DNA of 64,000 nt. Origin: Lactobacillaceae bacterium. Its GTDB lineage: Bacteria; Bacillota; Bacilli; Lactobacillales; Lactobacillaceae. Every line of letters starts with the position of its first letter. The first letter of the stretch is position 1. The notes beneath the pieces were generated by a model. That model had not been told where the DNA came from and did no database searches. It saw only the letters and a list, made by a program, of their open reading frames with translations. Location: assembly GCA_031289615.1 (NCBI GenBank), contig JAITPD010000052.1, positions 1-64,000 of the forward strand, written 5' to 3'. The translations under genes and the position numbers were made by a program. This document shows positions 9,610 to 17,989 of the stretch, in pieces.

Positions 9610-9885
9610 CTTTGGTTGATCAGCGAAGCGATTCTGTCGTCGGATGACCAGCCCTTGCCGAATCTAGGCGAACCTTTTCACGTGCTTTAGTTCCGTGAAA
9701 ATGGCAAATTATTTTGCCATTCGTACCACCTCCGTTACTAAGTGGCCCAGCTGTATGACACAGCTGCCCAACTAAGTACTGCGGATCGTGTTTTGGTAAG
9801 CGATAAATCGCTAACAAAACGCATAATGAATCGTGCAGGGAAAACCCGAACGTAAAGAATCTTTAGCTTAGCTGATTAAACAAAG
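9610..9885. repeat. Foldback repeat family, copy C (with about 100-bp internal insertion)
   Basis: Termini CTTTGGTTGATCAGC / GCTGATTAAACAAAG; TTTTCACG..CGTGAAAA and GGCAAATTATTTTGCC hairpins; extra hairpins in 9725-9830. Confidence 0.82.
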
Positions 9886-9914
9886 TGTAATATAACATAT
9901 AGAACACAACGAAC

Positions 9915-10541
9915 CTATGCCTGATGCAAATGTACCGTACGCCCATTAAGAGGCTGAATTTGGCGATGGTTATCTGGAAAAGCATTGTGAATCGCCAGTA
10001 AGTCTGCCTTCGATAATGTGATTGATTCTTGCAATATAACCGTTTGAATAGCCTGCTTCAATGGTGGTGTCGTCAATGTTCCAATATATTCAAAGTACGA
10101 TCGCCCAACTGGCACTGGCAACAATTCCTTCAAATCAACATCATGAGTTATTCCACTAAAAAGCTGTGCTACCAAATCATCTTTAGCTGCATCTTCCTGA
10201 ATCAAGACACCTAATACTAAAAGATCTGTACTATTTTGAAAGACAAAATGTAACTCCGCTGCCAACCGTTGCCCATTTAACAGATGTTCGCTCCCATCGT
10301 GAAAATGAAACCGAACAAGTGCATAGTCTTGGCCTTTGAAATTAAGAGTGCCTGTCGCTAAAAATTGCGGACCAATCTCCCAATCAACTCGCTCTACATT
10401 TTGTTGGTCAGCCAAATTAATTTTTAAGTCCAGCTTTGGCTCTTCTACCACAATTGCTGTCTCTAAATTCAACGCAACTGGTGATTGCCAAGTTGTAACT
10501 GTCTTCCATTCGTTTTGTTTGTTATAATCAATGTATTGCAT
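9915..10541 (-). CDS. Alpha-type carbonic anhydrase, no obvious signal peptide
   Basis: FHFHDGSEHLLNGQRLAAELHFVF and GTLTTPPL motifs of alpha-CA. Confidence 0.88.
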   Translation of the reverse strand: MQYIDYNKQNEWKTVTTWQSPVALNLETAIVVEEPKLDLKINLADQQNVERVDWEIGPQFLATGTLNFKGQDYALVRFHFHDGSEHLLNGQRLAAELHFVFQNSTDLLVLGVLIQEDAAKDDLVAQLFSGITHDVDLKELLPVPVGRSYFEYIGTLTTPPLKQAIQTVILQESITLSKADLLAIHNAFPDNHRQIQPLNGRTVHLHQA

Positions 10542-10676
10542 AGTTTAGCCCCTCTAAAAATGCTACCAAATTAACTTTCACATTATCATACCCTATTATT
10601 TAATCTTCAACAATATTTAATTTGCACGATATTATCTAAATAAACATATATAAAACAATTAAGGAAGCTATACATA

Positions 10677-11513
10677 ATGAAAAATCGCACATTAACGCTC
10701 TTTGTCGTCTTGTTAGGAGTTATCGCTCTTGTCTGTGGTTCTAATATTCTAATCACTTTAAATAAGGCCCACACCCTTTTGATTAAAAACCGGCAAATTC
10801 ACAGTAGCGTACACAAGGCAAGTTCAATTCAACGAGAAAAATTTGTTGATTATATCAGTGGAAAAGATTTACATGGTTGGAAACAATTACCACTTGAACC
10901 CAAGACGACCCGTCAATTCGAGTTAGCGGATCCTGATAATCTCGGGCGAACTCGTGATGCCCATATTCAGCTGACAGCAAAAGATTTAGCTAAGGGTAAA
11001 ACAGCTACTTCGATTGCTCTTAAACCAAAGGGCTGGCACAATTATGATTTTATTGATAATACCAAGCCAGCTGAGCAAGCAAAAAAAGTAAGGCTCATGC
11101 ACAAGAAAAATTTAATTGATTATCGACTTTCAACTTTAAATAACGATCGCCGTAATTTAGTGGCTTTGACTGCTGTGGCCGATACTGGCGATGTTAGCAG
11201 TAAGAATGAAGATAACCAAAACTGTATGCGTTACTACGAAAACCATCTCATTAGTTGGCTGAAATCACATGCTACAACTGGTGACCGACTTGATTTGCAA
11301 GTTACACCTGTCTATGAAGGCAATGATTTAGTTCCCCACGAGATTCGTCTAGCTTATTTGGGTTATGATGCTAATAACCAACCGCTTGAAATTTGCTTTA
11401 ATTCTCCGCTCGAACACGTTGGCCAACACGATGCGACAGTCGTGTACATCAAGAATCAAAGTGCCAACGCTGACATCAATTATGCAAACGGAACTGCCAC
11501 TTATCATTCATAA
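10677..11513 (+). CDS. Membrane-anchored EndA-like DNA/RNA non-specific endonuclease family protein with altered catalytic motif
   Basis: N-terminal TM; NDRRNLVALTAVAD..NQNCMRYYENHLISWLKSH..DLQVTPVYEGNDLVPHEI typical of Lactobacillales EndA; (D)RGHLIGY position reads KKNLIDY. Confidence 0.72.
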   Translation: MKNRTLTLFVVLLGVIALVCGSNILITLNKAHTLLIKNRQIHSSVHKASSIQREKFVDYISGKDLHGWKQLPLEPKTTRQFELADPDNLGRTRDAHIQLTAKDLAKGKTATSIALKPKGWHNYDFIDNTKPAEQAKKVRLMHKKNLIDYRLSTLNNDRRNLVALTAVADTGDVSSKNEDNQNCMRYYENHLISWLKSHATTGDRLDLQVTPVYEGNDLVPHEIRLAYLGYDANNQPLEICFNSPLEHVGQHDATVVYIKNQSANADINYANGTATYHS

Positions 11514-11585
11514 TGTAACCTACCAGCAAAGTAAAAATGCTATGCTGGTTTTATTATTATTTTTTGAATGTGAGGAATCCCCCAA

Positions 11586-13361
11586 ATGGCCAATCGCCAA
11601 GAATATATCCGCAATTTTGCAATCATTGCTCATATCGACCATGGTAAGTCGACTTTAGCTGATCGAATCCTTGAAATGACAAGCACCGTGAGTGATCGCG
11701 AAACATCTGCTCAGCAACTTGATGATCTTGCTGTTGAAAAAGCGCATGGTGTCACAGTTAAGTCAAAGGCCGTTCGCAATTATTATACTGACGACCGCGG
11801 TGATGAATACCAATATAACCTAATTGACACGCCTGGCCACGTCGACTTCAACTATGAGGTCTCACGTTCGCTTTCTGCAACTGATGGCGTCTTACTTGTT
11901 GTTGATGCGACTAAGGGTGTTCAAGCGCAAACGGTAGCCAATTTTCGGCTAGCCAAGGAAGCCAATTTAGCCATTATCCCGATTGTGAATAAAATAGATA
12001 ATCAGATGGCTGATGTTGAAAAAACGGTCGAAGAAATTCTCGCACTTGATGCAGATTTTGTTGAGACAGAAATTTTAAAGATTTCGGCGAAAAGTGGATT
12101 GGGTGTTGATGGTGTTTTGCAAGCTGTTCGTGACCGCATTCCTGCTCCATCTGGCGAAGTTGATGCACCGCTAAAAGCCTTGGTTTTTGATTCTAAATTC
12201 GATCCATATAAAGGTGTCATCGTGCAGATCCGCGTGTTTGACGGAATTATGAAATATCAATCTGAGTTACTATTCATGGCTAATAATTTAAAGTCGACGA
12301 ACAAGGAACTAGGAATTTTTACTCCGCAGATGACCGAGCTTGCTGAGCTTGGGGCTGGAGATGTTGGCTATGTTGTGACCGGAATTAAGGATGCCAATGC
12401 TGTTCAAATTGGTGATACAGTGACATTGGCAAAAAGTCCGACCGCCACTGCTCTGCCAGGCTACCAATCTGTTGAGCCAATGGTCTATGCTGGACTTTAT
12501 CCTAAAAATACTGAATATAAAGACTTAAAGATTGCGATTGAAAAGTTGGCGTTGAATGATGCGGCTTTCCAATATGAACCTGAACAATCTGAAGCACTCG
12601 GAATGGGATTCCGCGGAGGTTTTCTTGGTATTTTTCACCTGCAGATTATTCGTGAACGTTTGCAAGAAGAATTTGGCTTAGAAGTATTGACAACGATGCC
12701 GAACTCAACATTTCGCGTAACACTTAAGAATCAACCCGATCCGATTTATGTTGAAAATCCGATTCAATTTCCATATTGGGCCGACATTGTTAAGGTTGAG
12801 GAACCATATGTACACGCTAAGATGACGATGCCTAATGAGATGCTCAATGATATTATGCGTTTGGCAGAAGGTCGGCGCGGAACATTGGAAGATTTAGATA
12901 CGCTTGGTTCGATGCTAGTTGTGACCTATCGAATGCCAATTTCTGAAATCGCGTATGATTTTTTTAATGAGCTCAAGTCTGCTTCACACGGTTTTGCCAC
13001 CCTTTCGACTGAAATTGCTGGTTACGATGAATCTGACCTAGTTAAGATTGAAATTGCGGTTGATTATGCCAATGTTGATGCGCTCACGTTTGTTGTGCAT
13101 CGCCTAAAAGCTGACCACATTGCACAAGACACTGTTACAAAGTTGCGTGATTTAGTGCCGCGAAAACTTCAACCAATGCCGGTTCAGGCGATTATCGAAG
13201 GTCGCGTGGTGGCTCGTGAAAATATTCCACCGCTTCGTAAAGCTGCTGCAAAAGGAACGAGCGTCTCTAAAAAGCAGCAACAACTGCGCCGGACGGGTCA
13301 AGCAAAGTCTGACATTGAGCTGCCCCAAGCTGTGTTTGATGCAATTTTGGATATGGGTTAA
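11586..13361 (+). CDS. LepA/EF4-family GTPase, divergent (LepA2-like)
   Basis: IRNFAIIAHIDHGKSTLADRIL, DTPGHVDF, NKID, GFRGGFLGIFHLQIIRERLQ. Confidence 0.88.
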   Translation: MANRQEYIRNFAIIAHIDHGKSTLADRILEMTSTVSDRETSAQQLDDLAVEKAHGVTVKSKAVRNYYTDDRGDEYQYNLIDTPGHVDFNYEVSRSLSATDGVLLVVDATKGVQAQTVANFRLAKEANLAIIPIVNKIDNQMADVEKTVEEILALDADFVETEILKISAKSGLGVDGVLQAVRDRIPAPSGEVDAPLKALVFDSKFDPYKGVIVQIRVFDGIMKYQSELLFMANNLKSTNKELGIFTPQMTELAELGAGDVGYVVTGIKDANAVQIGDTVTLAKSPTATALPGYQSVEPMVYAGLYPKNTEYKDLKIAIEKLALNDAAFQYEPEQSEALGMGFRGGFLGIFHLQIIRERLQEEFGLEVLTTMPNSTFRVTLKNQPDPIYVENPIQFPYWADIVKVEEPYVHAKMTMPNEMLNDIMRLAEGRRGTLEDLDTLGSMLVVTYRMPISEIAYDFFNELKSASHGFATLSTEIAGYDESDLVKIEIAVDYANVDALTFVVHRLKADHIAQDTVTKLRDLVPRKLQPMPVQAIIEGRVVARENIPPLRKAAAKGTSVSKKQQQLRRTGQAKSDIELPQAVFDAILDMG

Positions 13362-13530
13362 GATCAGAGCATGGAGCGCTGGTTTTCGTGAAACGAAAAT
13401 TGAACGGGTGAGCTAAGTGCTTCACGTTTGTTGCGTGTAGCGCGACAATAAGAGAAGTGCTTAGAATCGCACAGTTCAAAGGTGCGTAAGGCGTTTAAGA
13501 TCAGAGCATGGCTCACAGGTTTTCGTGAAA
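13359..13530. repeat. 35-bp direct repeats, 137 bp apart, flanking an imperfect inverted repeat
   Basis: TAAGATCAGAGCATGGagcgctGGTTTTCGTGAAA (13359-13393) vs TAAGATCAGAGCATGGctcacaGGTTTTCGTGAAA (13496-13530), 31/35 identical. Confidence 0.85.
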
Positions 13531-13546
13531 ACATTTCCATAATCAA

Positions 13547-13579
13547 AAAGGACCGTTGGATTTTCCCAAGCGGTCCTTT
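13547..13579. terminator. Bidirectional terminator between lepA-like gene and fba
   Basis: AAAAGGACCG..CGGTCCTTTT hairpin. Confidence 0.85.
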
Positions 13580-13585
13580 TCTATA

Positions 13586-14467
13586 TTAAGCTTGATTACC
13601 AGAACCAAACACATCCACCCGCTCACCTAGAGCAGTTTCAATCGCTTTGACACCGGGAGCCAAGAACTTTCGTGGATCATAATTCTTGCCGATTAAGTCT
13701 TCATCAGATAGCACATATTTACGAATCGCATCGTGAAATGCTAGCTGAGCTTCAGTATTGACGTTCACCTTTGCCACACCATGCGCAATCGCTGTCTTAA
13801 TTTGCTCGTCAGGAACACCTGAGCCACCGTGCAGCACAATTGGTACATTGAATCCGACTGATGCATTTACGGCATCTGCTAGCGATTCTAGGTGGTCTAG
13901 ACGCAATCCTTGCCAATTAGCTGGATATGCGCCGTGAATATTGCCAATTCCAGCCGCCAAGAAATCAATTCCAGTTGCGACCATTGCAATCGCATCATCA
14001 ATTGGAGCAATTTCACCAGAACCAATCACGCCATCTTCTTCGCCGCCGATTGAACCAACCTCGCCCTCGACCGAAACGCCTTTTGCATGGGCAAGTTCAA
14101 CAATTTTGCGCGTCTTAGCTAGATTCTCTTCAACGGGTAAATCTGAACCATCAAACATAACAGAAGTAAACCCTGCTTCAATAGCCTGCTTAGCACCATC
14201 AAACGTTCCATGATCTAGATGAATTGCAATCGGTACTGTGATTTCCATCGCTGCATCCAAATTGCGAATCATATCTGCAACAACCTTGAAGCCGCCCATG
14301 TATTTAATTGCGCCCATCGAAGCTGCAATTAACGTCGGTGCTTGCTTAGCTTGAGCCACTCGCAAGATTGCTTGACTCCACTCCAAGTTATTCGTGTTAA
14401 ATGCTCCCGCAGCATAACCAGCGCTCCGTGCATTTTGAATAATTTCTTTTCCTGAAACAATTGTCAT
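13586..14467 (-). CDS. fba: Class II fructose-bisphosphate aldolase
   Basis: AGAFNTNNLEWSQAIL, HLDHGTFDGAKQAIEAGFTSVMFDGSDLP, LHGGSGVPDEQI. Confidence 0.93.
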   Translation of the reverse strand: MTIVSGKEIIQNARSAGYAAGAFNTNNLEWSQAILRVAQAKQAPTLIAASMGAIKYMGGFKVVADMIRNLDAAMEITVPIAIHLDHGTFDGAKQAIEAGFTSVMFDGSDLPVEENLAKTRKIVELAHAKGVSVEGEVGSIGGEEDGVIGSGEIAPIDDAIAMVATGIDFLAAGIGNIHGAYPANWQGLRLDHLESLADAVNASVGFNVPIVLHGGSGVPDEQIKTAIAHGVAKVNVNTEAQLAFHDAIRKYVLSDEDLIGKNYDPRKFLAPGVKAIETALGERVDVFGSGNQA

Positions 14468-14503
14468 AATATTTAACCTTTCATTTGCTTTTTACATTCC
14501 ACT

Positions 14504-15127
14504 TCACTTCGGCGCGTCTTCCCAACTCGAAGTCGTGAATTTTTCCAATGAACCATGTAATTTAAATCCGAATTTTTGATTTGCTTCCAATAGTGCTACA
14601 CGTTCTGTTTGACCACTAGTTTTGATTAATTCAGCCGTTTCAATTAACAGATCAACTAATTGACCATCAGGACCCCATATTAGCTTAGGATCATAACCAT
14701 ACTGCAACCAAAACGTTCCCTGCTCCTCGTCATCCCATTCTGCAGCTCCATGATAAGGACGATCATCAATCAGGATTCCGCCATTGGCCCGAGCAACGCC
14801 TTTTTCATGCGTCAGAATGACCTTTTTATAGAATGGACTATCTGCATCATTGCCAAAATATTCATTGAGCCATTCAATTTTATCGCTCCATGAACTCGGG
14901 TTATTCCAAGGTGCCGTTGATAAAATATAGGTGTCATAATACGTAGCAAGAATGTTAACCGCCTCCACTGCTCCATCAATTGGCTTTAAGTGGCGAAATA
15001 TGCCTGGAATTTGATCAGGCTTTTCAACTCCATATTTCGCGAGGTTAGTCGTTGCCGCATCTAAAACCGGCAGCGTGTCTACTAACATGTTATCCATATC
15101 GAAAAATAATTTTGGCTTGTTTGTCAT
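14504..15127 (-). CDS. 5'(3')-deoxyribonucleotidase-like HAD phosphatase
   Basis: MTNKPKLFFDMDNMLVDTLPVLD, STAPWNNPSSWSDKIEWLNEYF, ILIDDRPYHG. Confidence 0.82.
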   Translation of the reverse strand: MTNKPKLFFDMDNMLVDTLPVLDAATTNLAKYGVEKPDQIPGIFRHLKPIDGAVEAVNILATYYDTYILSTAPWNNPSSWSDKIEWLNEYFGNDADSPFYKKVILTHEKGVARANGGILIDDRPYHGAAEWDDEEQGTFWLQYGYDPKLIWGPDGQLVDLLIETAELIKTSGQTERVALLEANQKFGFKLHGSLEKFTTSSWEDAPK

Positions 15128-15285
15128 AGTACCTCCAATAAATCTTGTGCTTGTTTGAATTGCATGTTCTGATTTTATACCGAAAATTTGGTCATTGGCG
15201 TCTTTTAGTTCAAGAATTATCATTCCTTTAATTTATTAGAAAAGCGCTTACAACATTAGTTATTTTGGATGAAAACGTCTTACTG

Positions 15286-15313
15286 AAAAAGGACCTATCG
15301 AATTTGATAGACC
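15286..15313 (-). terminator. Candidate terminator of the small membrane protein pair
   Basis: GGTCtATCaaattcGATAGGTCC then TTTTT on minus strand. Confidence 0.6.
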
Positions 15314-15325
15314 CTAGAGCATAAA

Positions 15326-15556
15326 TTAGATTAATACAATTAAGATGAAAATCAACGCTAATATAAAATTTACTTGCATCAAAATTTTTAGTTTAGTTTT
15401 TTCAATGCGCATTGTACGCCATTCCTTTACTAATAATACAATTGCTGTAAAAATAGCAACTATGTCAGAGATATTATCAATTCCTTTGATTGGCAAATAA
15501 TAAATGGTCATTCCTACTAAAATAATGGTGATGCTTATTTCGATTAATTTTTTCAT
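15326..15556 (-). CDS. Small hydrophobic membrane protein
   Basis: 76 aa, 2-3 predicted TM segments. Confidence 0.6.
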   Translation of the reverse strand: MKKLIEISITIILVGMTIYYLPIKGIDNISDIVAIFTAIVLLVKEWRTMRIEKTKLKILMQVNFILALIFILIVLI

Positions 15557-15561
15557 ATCAA

Positions 15562-15723
15562 TTATTTTTTAAAGTATGAGTATAGTACTCCACCTAAAAT
15601 TACAATAATTGTTGGTAACGAAACTACAAGCCATCCGGTCAATTTCAGTTGATAAGTCACAAATGTAACGATTCCAATTAAAATAGCCAGCGGAATATAA
15701 AATTTATAATCTGAATTTTTCAT
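15562..15723 (-). CDS. Small membrane protein (53 aa; not in the supplied ORF track)
   Basis: Hand translation: MKNSDYKFYIPLAILIGIVTFVTYQLKLTGWLVVSLPTIIVILGGVLYSYFKK. Confidence 0.6.
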   Translation of the reverse strand: MKNSDYKFYIPLAILIGIVTFVTYQLKLTGWLVVSLPTIIVILGGVLYSYFKK

Positions 15724-15944
15724 AATTAAGCCTCTTTTTATTGATTACCAAAAGCTGTGATCTACATTTCAAGGAAATTGAAATGAACGTAATCATAGTA
15801 ACACGTTCTTCAAAATGAATTCAATTGATAACTATAATTAACTATAAAAAGTATTATTTGAAATAATTATGTATTGAAAAAGCCCTTATTATCAGATAAT
15901 ATTTTACTAGTTATTTAGGTTCGACGTAGAATAAGAAATCAAAA

Positions 15945-15980
15945 AAAATCCATGAATCATTTCTGACCCACGGATTTCTT
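15945..15980 (-). terminator. Terminator after rpsN
   Basis: AAATCCGTGGG..ATGGATTTTTTTT on minus strand. Confidence 0.75.
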
Positions 15981-16003
15981 TTTGCTTACTGGTAAAATGC
16001 AAA

Positions 16004-16273
16004 TTACCAAGAAGCTTTCTTAACACCAGGGATAAGTCCCTTGTGTGCAAGTTGACGGAAGTTCAAACGAGACATTCCGAACTCACGCATGTAAGCGTGG
16101 GGACGTCCGTCAAGTTGGTCCCGGTTGTGCATACGAACAGGTGAAGCGTTACGTGGCAACTTTGAAAGTCCTACGTAATCTCCAGCTTCCTTCAATGCAG
16201 CACGCTTTGCAGCATACTTAGCAACCGTTGCTTCAATCTTCTTTGCCTTAGCGATCTTTGACTTCTTAGCCAT
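16004..16273 (-). CDS. rpsN: 30S ribosomal protein S14, Cys-free (zinc-independent) type
   Basis: [28 protein letters not shown]...[28 protein letters not shown]; no CxxC pairs. Confidence 0.92.
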   Translation of the reverse strand: MAKKSKIAKAKKIEATVAKYAAKRAALKEAGDYVGLSKLPRNASPVRMHNRDQLDGRPHAYMREFGMSRLNFRQLAHKGLIPGVKKASW

Positions 16274-16275
16274 GA

Positions 16276-16425
16276 TTACTTGACCTCCTTGAATGTGGTA
16301 ACCTTGCGCAACTTTGGAGAATACTTCTTAAGCTCCAAACGGTCGGGCGTGTTACGACGATTCTTAGAAGTAAGGTAGATTCGCTCACCGGTTTCGGCGG
16401 CTTCTAACAAAATGTTAATGCGCAT
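16276..16425 (-). CDS. rpmG: 50S ribosomal protein L33, Cys-free type
   Basis: [49 protein letters not shown]; no CxxC pairs. Confidence 0.9.
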   Translation of the reverse strand: MRINILLEAAETGERIYLTSKNRRNTPDRLELKKYSPKLRKVTTFKEVK

Positions 16426-16554
16426 TAACATACTCCTTGATATTGTATTTGGACGGCTGCCACCGCCCAACTAGTGTAAACGACAGGTTTGACTGCATTG
16501 GGTCAAACCCCAAGCTTGCGTCGTGTCACAATAGCTAGTAAATTACAAAAGTTA

Positions 16555-16583
16555 ATATTACACGGTTTTTCACCAAATTGCAA
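16555..16583 (-). promoter_or_regulatory. Sigma-A-type promoter of rpmG-rpsN
   Basis: Minus strand TTGCAA-N17-TAATAT. Confidence 0.75.
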
Positions 16584-16600
16584 GCGATTTTACCAAAATG

Positions 16601-16622
16601 TGTAAAGTATTTTTACTTTACA
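16601..16622. promoter_or_regulatory. Perfect inverted repeat, candidate operator (same as 49081-49102)
   Basis: TGTAAAGTA-TTTT-TACTTTACA; the surrounding 27 bp are identical upstream of rpmB. Confidence 0.65.
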
Positions 16623-16636
16623 GCATAAATTCACTA

Positions 16637-17005
16637 TTATTGAGTCACCGTTGCCGTCTCATCGCGAATTTCAGGAGTATCGTCAATCGTTCCTGAATCA
16701 CCGTGCAAAACGATCCCGCCAAATTTTTTCACGTCTAGAGTCATATGCTCTTCCATGTAATCTTTGGAATACCCTTTAATTGGAATCGCCCCAATGTTAG
16801 AGTCAATTGTCTCATCAAACCAAGGTTCCAATGGTTGATCTCCACGAATAATTGCAAAGACCATTGAAACTTGCATCGCCACTTCTCCATGATGCGAATA
16901 AGGCGAAACTCCATCCTCGTACATCATAATGACGCGCCGATCTGGTTCGGCATTTAAAATTGGTGAAATCTGTTCAAGTGCTGCGTCTGTGATTGTCAAA
17001 TACAT
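16637..17005 (-). CDS. Iron-sulfur cluster biosynthesis (HesB-like) family protein
   Basis: MYLTITDAALEQISPILNAEPDRRVIMMYEDGVSPYS...; Lactobacillales HesB-like small protein. Confidence 0.6.
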   Translation of the reverse strand: MYLTITDAALEQISPILNAEPDRRVIMMYEDGVSPYSHHGEVAMQVSMVFAIIRGDQPLEPWFDETIDSNIGAIPIKGYSKDYMEEHMTLDVKKFGGIVLHGDSGTIDDTPEIRDETATVTQ

Positions 17006-17101
17006 GATTATAATCCCCTTTCAATCTTTTAACGGGTTAATTATAACGCCGTAAAGATTTGGTGGATTAAAAATGGTCAGGATATTTGGATTATAAAACG
17101 C

Positions 17102-17335
17102 CTTGGTAATTTTTTTATTTGCGTGGTGGTCTTTTCGATAAAATTACCAAGTACTTAGACCATTCAGCGGAGCGATTCTGTCGTCGGATGGCCAAGCCCT
17201 TGCCGAATCTAGGCGAACGTTTTTTCACACGTGCTTTAGCGCCGTGAAATTGGCAAATTATTTTGCCATTCGCCGTGACCCGTGCAGGGCAAATCCGAAA
17301 CGTAAAGAATCTTTAGCGGAGCTTATCAAGCATAA
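17102..17335. repeat. Foldback repeat family, copy D (minimal module 1 at 17102-17151 plus module 2)
   Basis: CTTGGTAATTTT/AAAATTACCAAG; CAGCGGAGCGATTCTGTCGTCGGATG...; TTTCAC/GTGAAA; GGCAAATTATTTTGCC; AAAGAATCTTTAGCGGAGCT. Confidence 0.83.
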
Positions 17336-17348
17336 CCAATGGTATTAA

Positions 17349-17984
17349 TTAATACAACTTCATAAACTGCCAGCTCGTGTACATCACAGGCAAAACCATT
17401 GCAAAGTTCGTTAGTTGATCAAATAATCCGGCAAAAGGCCAACTCAACATGCGAACAATAAATAATGCGAATACAAACACCAGCATTAATGCTCCAGAGA
17501 GTCTCCACACATTTGCGATGGATGGTTGTTGATGTTTTTGCCACTCGTTGCCCAAACGTAGAAATAAGATTGCTAAAACTCCGGTGCCAAAGAATATCAA
17601 TAAATCATGCAATGACAAATGATATGGCGTCATCGAAGCATCCGCAACGTGAGCCAACGGGATAAACCATTCTAAGAGTTGCAAAAGAACATATCCCAAC
17701 ATTACAGGGCGCAAGAACTTTACTAAACCAGTCAGTTTCTCGTGGCGGGCATATTCTCGCATGGCTACTAAAAATACTAGAATTAACACTGCTGCTAGTA
17801 AATCTAAGTTGACGAATAACGTTCGCTCTTGATTATCAGCTGCTGTCAAGATGGCCGTCACATACTTGATTGGCTTATACAATGGCCACACAATTGCTCC
17901 CAGCATTGGTTGCAACAACGAAAGCACGCCACCCAGCAATCCTAGTCCCCAAACATATTTATTTTGCCACCATTGATGATTCAT
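17349..17984 (-). CDS. Multi-pass membrane protein of unknown function
   Basis: 211 aa, several hydrophobic segments. Confidence 0.6.
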   Translation of the reverse strand: MNHQWWQNKYVWGLGLLGGVLSLLQPMLGAIVWPLYKPIKYVTAILTAADNQERTLFVNLDLLAAVLILVFLVAMREYARHEKLTGLVKFLRPVMLGYVLLQLLEWFIPLAHVADASMTPYHLSLHDLLIFFGTGVLAILFLRLGNEWQKHQQPSIANVWRLSGALMLVFVFALFIVRMLSWPFAGLFDQLTNFAMVLPVMYTSWQFMKLY

Positions 17985-17989
17985 GCGGC

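Noticed and set aside
13364-13546. Small ORFs between the lepA-like gene and fba
   Set aside because: They run through direct repeats and hairpins on both strands and have no recognisable product.
16601-16622. Inverted repeat read as a plain intrinsic terminator
   Set aside because: The stem is almost entirely A/T and lacks a U-tract; identical sequence at two Cys-free ribosomal promoters argues more for regulation, though not excluded (see findings).
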